Shown: piece after piece, positions 46,415-55,868 of the stretch | Layout: every line of letters begins with the position of its first letter | Position numbering within the stretch: the first letter of the stretch is position 1 | The notes under the pieces: model-generated | What the model saw: only the letters and a program-made list of their open reading frames with translations | Told to the model about the DNA's origin: nothing | The model's database searches: none | Translations under genes and position numbers: made by a program | Source: Brevibacillus agri | GTDB lineage: Bacteria > Bacillota > Bacilli > Brevibacillales > Brevibacillaceae | DNA length: 64,000 nucleotides | NCBI RefSeq assembly: GCF_004117055.1 | Contig: NZ_CP026363.1 | Location: forward strand, 4,751,001 to 4,815,000 | Direction of reading: 5' to 3'

Positions 46415-46885
46415 CTAATTCAGCCCCGGAAAACCTAGCTGCCGCAAGCCTTCAAACAAAACGATCGCCGCACAGTTGGACAGATTGACGGAGCGGGTGG
46501 CTCCGCTCATCGGAATGCGAATCGTTTGCTCCCGGTACCTCTCCGCCAGTTCCTCCGGCAAGCCGGTGGTCTCCTTGCCCAAAATAATGTAGTCGCCATC
46601 GCGAAAGGAAACATCGGTGTACAGCTTCTCGCCCCACGTCTCCACGAAGTAAAACGTGCCTGCTCCCTCTCCCTGCGCCGCGGCAAAATGCTCAAAGCTC
46701 TCGTGATGGTGGATGTTCACCGCGTGCCAGTAATCGAGGCCAGCCCGCTTCAAATAGCGATCCTCTGTCGAAAAGCCAAGCGGGTGAATCAAATGCAAAT
46801 GAGCGCCAGTCGCTGCGCAGGAACGGGCGATATTCCCCGTGTTGGCAGGAATGAGCGGCTCGTGCAAAACAATATGTAGCGGCAT
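46415..46885 (-). CDS. trmL: tRNA (cytidine(34)-2'-O)-methyltransferase TrmL
   Basis: The 156-residue SPOUT enzyme methylates the ribose at wobble position 34 of certain tRNA-Leu species. It starts LHIVLHEPLIPANTGNIARS and ends with the knot motifs IILGKETTGLPEEL and IPMSGATRSVNLSNCAA. These are characteristic. The start at 46885 has AAGGAG 10 bases upstream; a longer frame to 47005 has no ribosome site. Confidence 0.95.
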   Translation of the reverse strand: MPLHIVLHEPLIPANTGNIARSCAATGAHLHLIHPLGFSTEDRYLKRAGLDYWHAVNIHHHESFEHFAAAQGEGAGTFYFVETWGEKLYTDVSFRDGDYIILGKETTGLPEELAERYREQTIRIPMSGATRSVNLSNCAAIVLFEGLRQLGFPGLN

Positions 46886-47044
46886 ATCAGCAAAACTCCT
46901 TGTATATGACGAACTTGGGTCCTTCAAATCTCTTCTATTATACATAAACCAACCGCGCCATGACCACCGAGCCAGTGCCTGTAACATGCAGCGGGGCTGT
47001 TGCATCTAACGGGAAAACAACGGATGCAAAGGAGTGTCGCTGAC

Positions 47045-47752
47045 ATGAATACGCCCCGCCGTCATCTGCTTCGCCTGCTCGCCCACATAATGTCTCTTTT
47101 GATCGTCCTGATTGGCGCAGCATGGATGTGGCCTGACTTTTCCGCTTTCCCGGCTATGGAGGCGTGCAGCATGATCGCAGGCTACCTCTCGTTTCTCCTG
47201 ATCGGTCTCACCCTCTTGATTGGCCCGATCAAGTCGTGGCTGCCCGGACGCTGGACCGCTGCCTGCTTGTCCATCCGCAGAGATGTCGGCATCTGGGCCG
47301 GACTGACTGGCATCCTGCATGTCTGTCTCGTGCTGATCCTGTTTGAAGGAGAGCCGAAGCTGTACATGATCTCTGACACCCGGCCTGACCAGACGGGCGG
47401 GTGGCTGCGCCTGTTTCTTTATGCGCCTCCCGAGTCCGGCGTATGGCCGATTCCGAACTGGAGCTTTACGGGTGTCGCCAACTACTTGGGAGCGATCGCC
47501 TTCATCCTTTTGCTGGCGCTCTTGTGCACTTCCTCTGGACGCGCGGAAAAATGGTTGGGCAGCTCCGCCTGGAAAAGACTGCATCTGGCCAATCCGTGGC
47601 TGTTTCTTCTCGTCCTGTTCCACGGCCTGATCTACATTCAATCGATCAAAGGAGAGCCGCACAGCTTCTCCGACCTGCTCGTCTTCGCAGTCGTTGTCTG
47701 GTTCGTTCGCAGCCTCTCGTTTGGCCGAACTGTGCTCAAGCGCAGGTGGTAA
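47045..47752 (+). CDS. Ferric-reductase-like/MsrQ-like heme membrane protein
   Basis: The 235-residue protein has about six membrane helices and the pattern of ferric reductase-like domains. Candidate heme-ligand histidines lie in GLTGILHVCLVLILF, RLHLANPWLF and VLFHGLIYIQS. Relatives such as MsrQ pass electrons from the membrane to periplasmic or surface reductases. No MsrP partner is nearby. The start at ATG 47045 has AAGGAG upstream. Confidence 0.8.
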   Translation: MNTPRRHLLRLLAHIMSLLIVLIGAAWMWPDFSAFPAMEACSMIAGYLSFLLIGLTLLIGPIKSWLPGRWTAACLSIRRDVGIWAGLTGILHVCLVLILFEGEPKLYMISDTRPDQTGGWLRLFLYAPPESGVWPIPNWSFTGVANYLGAIAFILLLALLCTSSGRAEKWLGSSAWKRLHLANPWLFLLVLFHGLIYIQSIKGEPHSFSDLLVFAVVVWFVRSLSFGRTVLKRRW

Positions 47753-47771
47753 CCTGCAAAGCCAAAGCCGC

Positions 47772-48746
47772 CTACACTCCGCGAATATGAAAAAACGCAT
47801 AACGGATGCTGGGCGTATAGGCAGTCGAGTCCTCATACGCCCAGTAGCGCATGCTGCTGTCTGTCGTGTGGGCGTTGACAAGCGGCATCATATTCGCGTC
47901 CATCGTGACCACAATCGTATTGTGCTGAAAACGTCCGTCGCCGTTAAAGTCGTAGCAAATGATGTCGCCCGGAACCAGCTCGGCGGCAGACTTTTTGGCG
48001 ACAGCGCGCATCGGCGGCCCGCCTGATTTCAGCAACAGGTACAAGCTGTGCGCTACCGTCCAGCTATAGCTCCAGTCCGCGCTTTTTCCGGTGCGAATCC
48101 ACCAGCCTTTGCCACGTTCCTTGGACATCAGCATGGGAATCCCCCCGGCGTACAAGCATTGCGATATAAAATTGGTGCAATCATCGTTGAAGCGCGGGTA
48201 AGCGGGATTCGTCGTATTCCAGTACCGTTCTGCATAGGCGACTGCTTTATCCGCCCGATAGCCGCCCGCGCCGTGGACGACGAGCAACGGCTGCGACACC
48301 GCCTCTTCAACGGCTGTTACCGACGCCGTGCCCCGCAGCTCCTGTTCCTCTATCCCTTCGCTTTTCTGGTCACCTCGCTGCTCCCGCGTGCCGACAATTC
48401 CCCACTGACCTGCCGCTTTGTCCAAACGAAGCTGAAGCATCCGTCTGCTCGCCTCTTCATACGTTTTGTTTTTCAACAGATACCGGCTCTTGCCCGTCCA
48501 GACTACCGTGATGTCCATCGCAGCATCCGTCTCCAGCCAACAGACGGGCTTGACCTGGCCGCTCACGCCGCGAAGCGCGGCCCCCCGCTTGCGCATTTGC
48601 CGATGGGCGCGATGGATGCGTTCCCATTCTTGTTGCAGCAGCGGCTTTTGCTCCAGATAAAAAGGCAGCAGCCGCTGATGTTGTCCATCCAGAATCGATT
48701 GGTGCACGGCATCGAAGTACCGTTGCACAAACGCACGCCATTCCAT
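47772..48746 (-). CDS. Amidase-domain (amidase_6) protein
   Basis: The protein of about 324 residues carries a C-terminal putative amidase domain: AVAYAERYWNTTNPAYPRF, then NDDCTNFISQCLYAGG with the Cys, and FQHNTIVVTMD with the His. These are the papain-like catalytic elements of the amidase_6 family, often linked to wall or spore peptides. No signal peptide is visible. The start at ATG 48746 has a GAGGGGGAG site; longer frames lack one. Confidence 0.88.
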   Translation of the reverse strand: MEWRAFVQRYFDAVHQSILDGQHQRLLPFYLEQKPLLQQEWERIHRAHRQMRKRGAALRGVSGQVKPVCWLETDAAMDITVVWTGKSRYLLKNKTYEEASRRMLQLRLDKAAGQWGIVGTREQRGDQKSEGIEEQELRGTASVTAVEEAVSQPLLVVHGAGGYRADKAVAYAERYWNTTNPAYPRFNDDCTNFISQCLYAGGIPMLMSKERGKGWWIRTGKSADWSYSWTVAHSLYLLLKSGGPPMRAVAKKSAAELVPGDIICYDFNGDGRFQHNTIVVTMDANMMPLVNAHTTDSSMRYWAYEDSTAYTPSIRYAFFHIRGV

Positions 48747-48908
48747 CCGTCGCTCCCCCTCTTCCCAGCGTTCTATGCCTGGACATGTCGTTCCTTCCGC
48801 CAGCTCGCCTCGCGGGGCACGCTCACTCCCCATCCACGAGCTCACCTGGCATCTCACGAAAAGAATATGTCAAGGACAGTGCATTCAGAAGAAAGAAAAG
48901 CCATCCGG

Positions 48909-49457
48909 CTAGCGGACAGCTTGGTTGGAGGTCGCATGGGCAAAAAGCGGCCCTTCCTCGTGCGACAGCAAAAATTCTTTGATGGACAGCCCGCCTCCGT
49001 AGCCGACGAGCGCGCCGTTTGAGCCGACAACCCGGTGGCAAGGGATGATTACCGGGATCGGATTGCGATTGTTCGCCCCGCCAATCGCCCGGACCGCTTT
49101 GGCCGCTCCGATAGCGATGGCAATATCCTTGTAGGAGCGGGTTTCGCCGTATGGAATATTCGTCAACTCAGTCCACACAGTTTTTTGAAAAGGAGTGCCG
49201 TACAGGACGGTAGGAACGTCAAACTCTGTTCGCTCGCCGGCAAAATATTGCTCAAGCTGCAGCTTGGCCTGCTCATTGATCGCTTCGTTTTTCTCCGGAG
49301 TGACTCCGAGAAGCGTCTTTTTGCACCAGCGAACAAGGCGCGGCAGTCCTTCTTCCTCGTTCGCAAAGTCGATGTAGCACAAGCCTTCCTCCGTCGAAGC
49401 GAGCAGCAGCGGGCCAATTGGCGATTCCATTGTGGTGTAGCCTACTTCCTGTGCCAT
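48909..49457 (-). CDS. ogt: Methylated-DNA-protein cysteine methyltransferase
   Basis: The 182-residue repair protein transfers alkyl groups from O6-guanine or O4-thymine to its own Cys. The active site IPVIIPCHRVVGSNGALVGY is intact, preceded by the DNA-binding helix TRSYKDIAIAIG and the Asn hinge GGANNRNP. GGAGG lies 7 bases before the ATG. Confidence 0.95.
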   Translation of the reverse strand: MAQEVGYTTMESPIGPLLLASTEEGLCYIDFANEEEGLPRLVRWCKKTLLGVTPEKNEAINEQAKLQLEQYFAGERTEFDVPTVLYGTPFQKTVWTELTNIPYGETRSYKDIAIAIGAAKAVRAIGGANNRNPIPVIIPCHRVVGSNGALVGYGGGLSIKEFLLSHEEGPLFAHATSNQAVR

Positions 49458-49630
49458 CGTACATCCTCCCTCTCTCCCAAATATTTTTTAGCGCAGGCTG
49501 CCTTGCTATCGCTCGTCCGCTCCCGAAGCGCCAGCGGCTTCAGGCGACTTTTTCCAGAGGTTAGCCAGCCTGTCATACGTCTGTCTGTCACAGCGGCTTT
49601 CGCGCTTTTCACCAGCGTACCAGCCTGCGA

Positions 49631-50848
49631 CTAGGGGAGTTGTTCCTGCTGTTCCTGCTGTTCCTGTCGCCGCTGCTTCTCCCCCTGCGCACTTTGCTCC
49701 GCCAGCAGCTTCATCCCCTTCGCAATCTCGTCCTGCACCTCTGCCACCTGCTCCGTCTCCTGTGCCCTCACGAGTGCCGCTTCTGCATCGGCTCCCCCGA
49801 TTTTCCCCAGCGCCCAGGCTGCTGTGCCGCGAATGACCGGACGTGGATCGTTCGCAAGCAGGCGGGCGAGATGAGGAACCGCGGTGCGATCCTTGAAGTG
49901 GGCCAGGGCCAGAATCGCGTTGCGCTGAATCGGTTTTTTGCCGCGCCACGATGAAGAAGACAGGCCGAACTTTTCCTTAAACTCCTTGTTGCTCATCTCC
50001 AGAAGCGGGATCAAGAGCGGCTTGGCAATCTCGGGATCAGGCTGAAACTCGGGATGATGGTTGGAGTTGATCCGGCGGTTTTTCGGGCAGACGGTTTGGC
50101 AAGTATCACAGCCGTACAGCCGATTGCCGATTTTTCCTCTAAATTCGTCTGGAATGAAATCTTTTACCTGAGTCAAAAACGCTACACAGCGCTGAGCGTT
50201 GAGCTGGCCTCCCTGCACAAGCGCCCCGGTCGGACAGGCGTCTACACATATGTTGCAATCGCCGCAGCCTTCTTCGATCGGGTGGTCGATCGGCAACGGC
50301 AAATTCGTCAAAAGCTCGCCCAGGTAGACCCACGAGCCGAACTCCGGCGTAATCACCGCACAGTTTTTGCCGACGAATCCGACGCCAGCCCGCTCGGCGA
50401 CAGCACGATCAGACAGCGCGCCCGTGTCTACCATCGATTCGATTTTGGCACCCGGCTCCAGCTCCTGAATGAATTTGCCGAGCTTGTCCAGCTTGTCGCG
50501 CAGCACGTGATGGTAATCGACTCCCCAGGCCGCCCGGCACAAAATGCCCCGGTACGCGCCAGGCTCGGACTTGGGCGGATTCTCCAGCTTGGACGGGTAG
50601 GCGAGCGCAATCGAAATCAAGGAACGCGCACCCTCCAACAGCAGGCTGGGATTCGTCCGCTTTTCCAAATCCGGCTCCTCAAAGCCTGACTCATACCCCT
50701 TTTCCCGGTGCTCGATCAGTCGTTCCTTGAGCGTCAAAAAAGGGTCGGCGCTGGCAAAGCCGATCTTGTCGATGCCGATCTCCTTGGCGTAATCAATGAT
50801 GGACTGCTTCGTCTGCTCCCAGTAGCGCAAGTCTTGCTCGTCAATCAC
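49631..50848 (-). CDS. queG: Epoxyqueuosine reductase QueG with C-terminal HEAT repeats
   Basis: The protein of about 405 residues catalyses the last step of queuosine synthesis in tRNA, reducing epoxyqueuosine with cobalamin and two 4Fe-4S clusters. The cluster motifs CGDCNICVDACPTGAL and YGCDTCQTVCPKNRR are intact. The C-terminus has HEAT-like repeats (RNAILALAHFKDRTAVPHLA, IRGTAAWALGKIGGADAE) and a Gln/Glu-rich tail. The GTG start at 50848 overlaps the stop codon of rnhA (GTGA), so the two are coupled. Confidence 0.95.
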   Translation of the reverse strand: MIDEQDLRYWEQTKQSIIDYAKEIGIDKIGFASADPFLTLKERLIEHREKGYESGFEEPDLEKRTNPSLLLEGARSLISIALAYPSKLENPPKSEPGAYRGILCRAAWGVDYHHVLRDKLDKLGKFIQELEPGAKIESMVDTGALSDRAVAERAGVGFVGKNCAVITPEFGSWVYLGELLTNLPLPIDHPIEEGCGDCNICVDACPTGALVQGGQLNAQRCVAFLTQVKDFIPDEFRGKIGNRLYGCDTCQTVCPKNRRINSNHHPEFQPDPEIAKPLLIPLLEMSNKEFKEKFGLSSSSWRGKKPIQRNAILALAHFKDRTAVPHLARLLANDPRPVIRGTAAWALGKIGGADAEAALVRAQETEQVAEVQDEIAKGMKLLAEQSAQGEKQRRQEQQEQQEQLP

Positions 50849-51285
50849 AGTTGTTTGATCGCTCCCGTCGCCAACTCGTCGCAGCGGTTGTTCCACTTGT
50901 TGTCGGCATGTCCTTTTACCTTGACGTACTCTACTTGATGAATATCCATCAGCCGAAGCAGCTCTTTCCACAAGTCCTGATTCTCTACCTGCTGGCCTTT
51001 GCTGTTTTTCCAGCCGTTTTTCAGCCAGCCCTTGTACCAGCCCTGCTTGAAGCAGTTGACCAAATACGCGCTGTCGCTGTACAAGGTCACCTTGCAAGGC
51101 TCTTTCAACGTGGACAGCGCCTTGATCGGCGCAAGCAGCTCCATGCGGTTGTTCGTTGTATGTGGTTCGGCACCGGACATCTCCTTGATGTGCTGGCCGT
51201 ACATCAGGACAGCACCCCAGCCGCCCGGCCCGGGATTGCCAGAGCAGGCGCCGTCTGTATAAATCTCTACTTCACGCATTGTCAT
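50845..51285 (-). CDS. rnhA: Ribonuclease HI
   Basis: The 146-residue enzyme degrades RNA in RNA-DNA hybrids. Catalytic acidic residues are visible in VEIYTDGACSGNPGPGGWGA, NNRMELLAPIKAL, TLYSDSAYLVN and KGHADNKWNNRCDELA. It includes the basic handle GWYKGWLKNGWKNSKG. It is 146 residues, a normal length. GGAGG lies 12 bases before the first ATG. Confidence 0.96.
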   Translation of the reverse strand: MTMREVEIYTDGACSGNPGPGGWGAVLMYGQHIKEMSGAEPHTTNNRMELLAPIKALSTLKEPCKVTLYSDSAYLVNCFKQGWYKGWLKNGWKNSKGQQVENQDLWKELLRLMDIHQVEYVKVKGHADNKWNNRCDELATGAIKQL

Positions 51286-51440
51286 CGTCTTTGGAAACCT
51301 CCTCTGTTGCTTCTATTGTATCGAAGCTTAGTCGCTTCCACAAAAATATTTTGCTATACTACTTGAGAAATCTGTCCTGTTCCAAGCTTTGGCAAAAATA
51401 GTCGTTCGCAAGCGAATTTTCTTTATAGAAGGAGTGAATC

Positions 51441-52115
51441 ATGATGAACGTACAACTCGACTCTACCGTGACCGAGCGCCTTCCCGCCTTTTCCCTCGGC
51501 ATTTTGCAATACAGTGGCGTATCTGTCAGCGACTCGCCAAAAATGCTGCAAGGCCGGATCAACTACTTTGTAGAAAGCTTGCGCCTGGAGCACGAGCTGT
51601 CCCGCCTGGCCGAGATCGAAGGCATCCGCGAATGGCGAGCCGCCTTCAAAAAAGCGGGGATCGATCCTTCCCGCTACCGCCCCTCCTCGGAGGCACTGCT
51701 GCGCCGTCTGTTGCAGGGCAATCCTTTTTTCTGGATCAACAGCGCCGTAGACGTCAACAACTTCTTCTCCGTCCTGCATGCGCTTCCCTTTGGGATTTAC
51801 GATCGGCAGCAGCTTACAGGCGACGTCACTTGCCGTCTGGGCCGGGAAACAGACGTGTACGAAGGATTGAACGGTCGCGAGGTCCACATGGAAGGAAAGC
51901 TGCTGCTCGCGGACGAGCAGGGGGCCTTCGGCAGTCCGATTGTCGATTCCAAGCGAACTTGTGTGACCGAACAAAGCCGGGACCTGCTGCAAGTCGTCTT
52001 TTTCCACGAGCAGCTTTCCACTGAGAAAAAGGACGAAATCATCGGCTCCGTGGGCCGCATGTTTACCGAGATCAACGGCGGCGAGCTGACCCACAGCGCC
52101 ATCGCCTCGCCTTAA
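51441..52115 (+). CDS. B3/B4 tRNA-binding domain protein
   Basis: The 224-residue protein is a stand-alone B3/4 domain, as in the editing region of phenylalanyl-tRNA synthetase beta chains: REWRAAFKKAGIDPSRYRPS, then NSAVDVNNFFSVLHALPFGI and LQVVFFHEQL. Homologues are thought to act on misacylated tRNA or to bind tRNA; the role is not proven. AAGGAG precedes the ATGATG start. It diverges from rnhA. Confidence 0.88.
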   Translation: MMNVQLDSTVTERLPAFSLGILQYSGVSVSDSPKMLQGRINYFVESLRLEHELSRLAEIEGIREWRAAFKKAGIDPSRYRPSSEALLRRLLQGNPFFWINSAVDVNNFFSVLHALPFGIYDRQQLTGDVTCRLGRETDVYEGLNGREVHMEGKLLLADEQGAFGSPIVDSKRTCVTEQSRDLLQVVFFHEQLSTEKKDEIIGSVGRMFTEINGGELTHSAIASP

Positions 52116-52118
52116 TAA

Positions 52119-52155
52119 AAAGACGGCCCGTCATGCAGCGTGGCCGTCTTTTTGT
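52119..52155. terminator. Bidirectional terminator
   Basis: AAAAGACGGC pairs with GCCGTCTTTTT between the convergent B3/B4 and permease genes. Confidence 0.9.
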
Positions 52156-53462
52156 GTCTGACTGTCAGTTGGCTTGCGAAAAACAACGTGCTCCAAGAGC
52201 AAACAGACGATTACCCCGAGCAGCAAGCCGTTGCCGAACAGGAAGCTGACCAGCGCAGGCAGCTTCTGCCAGGCGGCTGCCGGAACAAACATGACGCCAA
52301 TCCCGATCAGAAGCGAGCTGCCCCCGACCGTGATGGCCCGATCATCCATTTTGACTGTCACGTAATCTTTCAAACCGAACCCGAGAAGCTGCGTGTACGA
52401 AATGAACATCGCCGCATAGGCAACCGGAGTCGGCAAAGCCGCCAAAAAATGAGCGACGGTCGGGAGCAGGCCAATCAGCATCATCCCGACCATCGCGAGC
52501 ATGAAGGGCAGGCGCGACGCCATGCGCGTCGTCTGGATCACGGCGGCAGCCAGCGAAAGCGGGATCATCCCCACGACGCCGCTCACGCCGGAAAGCAGGT
52601 GAGACACCCCTGTAAACACCCCGCCACGGTTGTATTGGGAATCGGTCGGCACCGTATTTGTCGCCTTGCCCATCACGACCATACTCGTCACCAGGTTCGT
52701 CAGCAGGACAAATCCGGTCAACATGCTCGTCAGGACGACGCCCCAGTCCCAGCGCGGCGTTCCCCAGAAAAAGAAGCTCGGCCACGAGATCAACTGATCC
52801 GCAGGCCGCACAGGCTCCGTCCAGCCCAATACGGCGTAAAGCACCCAGCCGCCGACCATGCCAAACAGGACCGCAAAGCTGGAAAAGCGCTTCGTCCGCA
52901 TGATCCAGACGACCAGCGCCACGATGCCGACGGAAACGAGCGCTACGCCCGGCTGCACCTCTTTGGAATGCTGAAAGCCAATCCCCAGCATCCCGGTCAA
53001 AATATTGCTGCACAAAGAAATCGCCAGCAAAATCATATACGTGCCGGATACAAGCGGTGTAAACCATCTTTGCAGCTTGCCGATCCAGCCCAGCATCCCG
53101 AAGCCGATAAACAGCAGGCCCGCCAACGCCATCCCGAGCTGAAACGATTGCCCGATCTCGCGCGGCTGCAGCCCTGCACTCGCACCGAGCTGCGCCAAAA
53201 TGATAAAAATCCCCCACCACAATCCAGCCGGTCCTTCCAGCATCGGATAACGGTGTCCGATCCATACTTGCAAAAGCGAAGCCAGCCCGATGAAAAACAT
53301 CGTCTGCTGCATCAAATGGCTCATCTCGTCTGCCTGTAACCCATACACGTCCCCGATCATCAACGGAACGGCAACACTGCTGGAGACAGCTACGATCATC
53401 CATTGCAAGGCCGAGAGAATGCTCGTGCCCACTGGAGGTCTGTCATACAATCCGTACTTCAA
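52131..53462 (-). CDS. NCS2-family purine/xanthine permease
   Basis: The membrane protein of about 443 residues has 12-14 helices and NCS2 motifs: ILSALQWMIVAVSSSVAVPL near the start, the substrate-site region PMLEGPAGLWWGIF, GFVLLTNLVTSMVVM, and GFGLKDYVTVKMDDRAIT. It imports a nucleobase; xanthine, uric acid or related purines are likely, but the substrate is not fixed. I place the start at TTG 53462, which has GAGGTGG 6 bases upstream; longer frames reach 53495. Confidence 0.88.
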   Translation of the reverse strand: MKYGLYDRPPVGTSILSALQWMIVAVSSSVAVPLMIGDVYGLQADEMSHLMQQTMFFIGLASLLQVWIGHRYPMLEGPAGLWWGIFIILAQLGASAGLQPREIGQSFQLGMALAGLLFIGFGMLGWIGKLQRWFTPLVSGTYMILLAISLCSNILTGMLGIGFQHSKEVQPGVALVSVGIVALVVWIMRTKRFSSFAVLFGMVGGWVLYAVLGWTEPVRPADQLISWPSFFFWGTPRWDWGVVLTSMLTGFVLLTNLVTSMVVMGKATNTVPTDSQYNRGGVFTGVSHLLSGVSGVVGMIPLSLAAAVIQTTRMASRLPFMLAMVGMMLIGLLPTVAHFLAALPTPVAYAAMFISYTQLLGFGLKDYVTVKMDDRAITVGGSSLLIGIGVMFVPAAAWQKLPALVSFLFGNGLLLGVIVCLLLEHVVFRKPTDSQTQKDGHAA

Positions 53463-53561
53463 AACAATCCACCTCGTTTTCTTGCCGCCAATCAATCATG
53501 AGCTATGCAACTAAATGTCTCCAGTTAAGAATATCATCATCCGGTTTTTCGGCAAACATGC

Positions 53562-53602
53562 AAAGGGGCAAGAAACTCTCTGCGAGAAATTTCTTACCCC
53601 TT
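53562..53602 (-). terminator. Terminator of the ferredoxin-NADP reductase gene
   Basis: On the minus strand GGGGTAAGAAA pairs with TTTCTTGCCCC with one mismatch, followed by TTT. Confidence 0.75.
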
Positions 53603-53642
53603 ATGCTTTGGCCGCCCATGCGGCTTCCGTTTCCTGCAAATA

Positions 53643-54692
53643 CTATTTTATCATTTGCTTAATCAGCTCGCGGTTTCGGCTTTGGAAAATTTCATTGTGG
53701 GACGAAACCATTCCGCTGGCATGCGCTTCCGGCTGAATGTACAGCTTGGCTTGGTTGACGGCATTTGCTGCGTCGTGAAAAGCTCCAGCAATCAGATGCA
53801 CTTTTCCTTCATACGAGATAATATCTCCCGCCGCAAAAATCCCCGGCTCGGATGTAGCGCCGTTTGTCTTGCCGGCCAGGAAGTATTCGTTCGCCATTTC
53901 CAGCTTCACCTGGCTGTTCTCCAGAAGCGATCTGTCGCGTTCGTAGCCGTGATTGATAATCACTTCGTCAATCGCCAGCTCCTGCACCTCGCCCGTCACG
54001 TGGTTAGTCAGCTCGACCCGCTCAATTTTTTCCTGGTTGGAAGCCGCAATCAGCTTCGTGATCGTCGTGTTGAAGAAGCATGTGGCGGAGCTTTTCAACA
54101 GTTGCGTAACTTGTGCTTCGTGCCCGGACAGCGCTTCTTTCCGATACGTCACATACACTTTTTTGGCAATCGGCTCCAGCTCATTGGCCCAATCGACCGC
54201 AGAGTTTCCACCGCCCGAGATGATGACGGTTTTGTCCTTGAAGCGCCGCAACGACTTGACGGTATAGCTGAGATTGGATACTTCGAACTTTTCCGCGCCT
54301 TCCAAGTCAATTCGTTGCGGCTCCAAAATCCCTCCGCCAATGGCCAAAATGACGGTTTTGCTATAATGCTTCTCGCCTGCCGAAGTGTGCAAAACGAACA
54401 CGCCTGTTTCGTCCCGCTCGATCCGCTCCACTTTTTGGCCCAAAACGACGGTTGGATCGAAGGTCAATCCTTGCTGAACGAGCTGCTCAATCAGCTTTTC
54501 GCCCAGTGTTGGCGTCAGGCCGCCGACGTCCCAAATCATTTTTTCGGGATAGACGTGGACTTTCCCGCCCAGCCTTGGCTGATATTCGATCAGCTTCGTC
54601 TTCATTTCTCTCAAACCGCTGTAAAATGATGCGAACAGCCCAGCAGGCCCTCCGCCGATAATCGTGACGTCATACAATTCTTCGTTCGTCAT
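53643..54692 (-). CDS. Ferredoxin/flavodoxin-NADP(+) reductase (YumC type)
   Basis: The 349-residue thioredoxin-reductase-like flavoprotein lacks the CxxC redox pair, as the ferredoxin-NADP reductase 2 family does. The FAD site is VTIIGGGPAGLFASFYSG, the NADPH site is TVIISGGGNSAVDWANEL and the C-terminal FAD segment is GIFAAGDIISYEGKVHLIAG. It supplies electrons to or from ferredoxins, and in Bacillus relatives to heme-degrading enzymes. AAAGGAG precedes the ATG. Confidence 0.95.
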   Translation of the reverse strand: MTNEELYDVTIIGGGPAGLFASFYSGLREMKTKLIEYQPRLGGKVHVYPEKMIWDVGGLTPTLGEKLIEQLVQQGLTFDPTVVLGQKVERIERDETGVFVLHTSAGEKHYSKTVILAIGGGILEPQRIDLEGAEKFEVSNLSYTVKSLRRFKDKTVIISGGGNSAVDWANELEPIAKKVYVTYRKEALSGHEAQVTQLLKSSATCFFNTTITKLIAASNQEKIERVELTNHVTGEVQELAIDEVIINHGYERDRSLLENSQVKLEMANEYFLAGKTNGATSEPGIFAAGDIISYEGKVHLIAGAFHDAANAVNQAKLYIQPEAHASGMVSSHNEIFQSRNRELIKQMIK

Positions 54693-54793
54693 CCGTGTAT
54701 CTCTCCTTTACTCCCATCCATAATGGGCGCACGCAGCAACAGGGCCCCTGCACAATGCTTGCACAGAGGCGGCTGCTCGATCAGCGACGCATT

Positions 54794-55798
54794 TTATTTA
54801 GCCAAAATATTTTTCACGATCGTTTTCACCCCAAGCTCAATTCCCAACGGTCCGCCCGCGGCAATCGAGCTGTCCAGTGCGTACATATGCCCGTTCTTGA
54901 TCGCTTGAAGCGAGTTCCAGGCAGAATCGCTCTCCAGGTTTTTCAGGTAGCCTTGCAGCTTTTTGGACGAGCCGCCGATATCAGCGACAAATATGTAGTC
55001 CGGGTTCATCGCCGCCAGTCCTTCCAGGGAAATCTGCTCCCCTTTGGTCGACATATCTACGTATATGCTCGGCGGGTTCAACCCAAGGACGCTTTCCTTG
55101 CTGAAAATAAACTGCGTGGTAAAGCCCCAGAACTGCTTGTCACCCAGCATAATCACGCCAAACGTTTTGTCGCTGAACGCTTTCAACTGTTCTTTGGAAT
55201 CGGCAATCAGCGTTTCGATCCGCTTGATTTCATCCTCGGCCTTTTGCTCTTTGCCGAAAATTTTTCCGTACTCGCGCAGCGCGCCTTGCCAGTTGTTTTC
55301 ATTGCTGTCCACCATTACGACCGGAGCGATTTTCTCCAGCTTGTCGCCGTAGCTTCCATACCGCCCCGAAACCATGATGATGAGGTCAGGGCCGACTTCC
55401 AGCAGCTTTTCCAGGTTCGGGCTCGTCATGGAGCCGATGTCGACGATCTGTTTGTCCTTGTACGGAGCGAGCGATTCCCACTCCTGCAAAACATCCAGGT
55501 CTGTCGCCGCTACCGGGGCTTCGTCCAACAAAAACAAATGCTCAAAATTGCGGAAAAATAAGAGCGCTACTTTCTCCGGTTTCTTTTCCAGTACAATCTC
55601 GCGTCCAAGAGCATCTACATACGTTCTCGGCCATTTTCCCGTTTCCTGATCGGCTTTTTCGGGAGCGGCGCTTTCCTCTTTGGCTGGTGCTGCACTGTTT
55701 GCTGCGGAACTATGGTTAGTCTCCGGCGTTCCGGCACAACCCGCTAAAATCCCCGCCAAAAGCGCAAGGGTGACGAATAGTCTCATGAGTGTTTTCAT
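54794..55798 (-). CDS. Iron-siderophore ABC transporter substrate-binding lipoprotein
   Basis: The product of about 334 residues has a lipoprotein signal (LFVTLALLAGILAGC) and a low-complexity Ala/Glu linker, then the FecB/FhuD-type fold: TYVDALGREIVLEKKPEKVA, GSMTSPNLEKLLEVGPDLII and NPDYIFVADIGGSSKK. It should capture a ferric siderophore outside the membrane. No permease or ATPase is adjacent, so it must share one elsewhere. It lies 70 bases after an AraC regulator gene and is a likely target of it. GGAGGAG precedes the start. Confidence 0.93.
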   Translation of the reverse strand: MKTLMRLFVTLALLAGILAGCAGTPETNHSSAANSAAPAKEESAAPEKADQETGKWPRTYVDALGREIVLEKKPEKVALLFFRNFEHLFLLDEAPVAATDLDVLQEWESLAPYKDKQIVDIGSMTSPNLEKLLEVGPDLIIMVSGRYGSYGDKLEKIAPVVMVDSNENNWQGALREYGKIFGKEQKAEDEIKRIETLIADSKEQLKAFSDKTFGVIMLGDKQFWGFTTQFIFSKESVLGLNPPSIYVDMSTKGEQISLEGLAAMNPDYIFVADIGGSSKKLQGYLKNLESDSAWNSLQAIKNGHMYALDSSIAAGGPLGIELGVKTIVKNILAK

Positions 55799-55868
55799 TC
55801 TGACTCCTCCGATGTGACTTGAGTTTTGCTTGACCAACTAAGCTACGGTCAGTTTAGCAAAACGCATT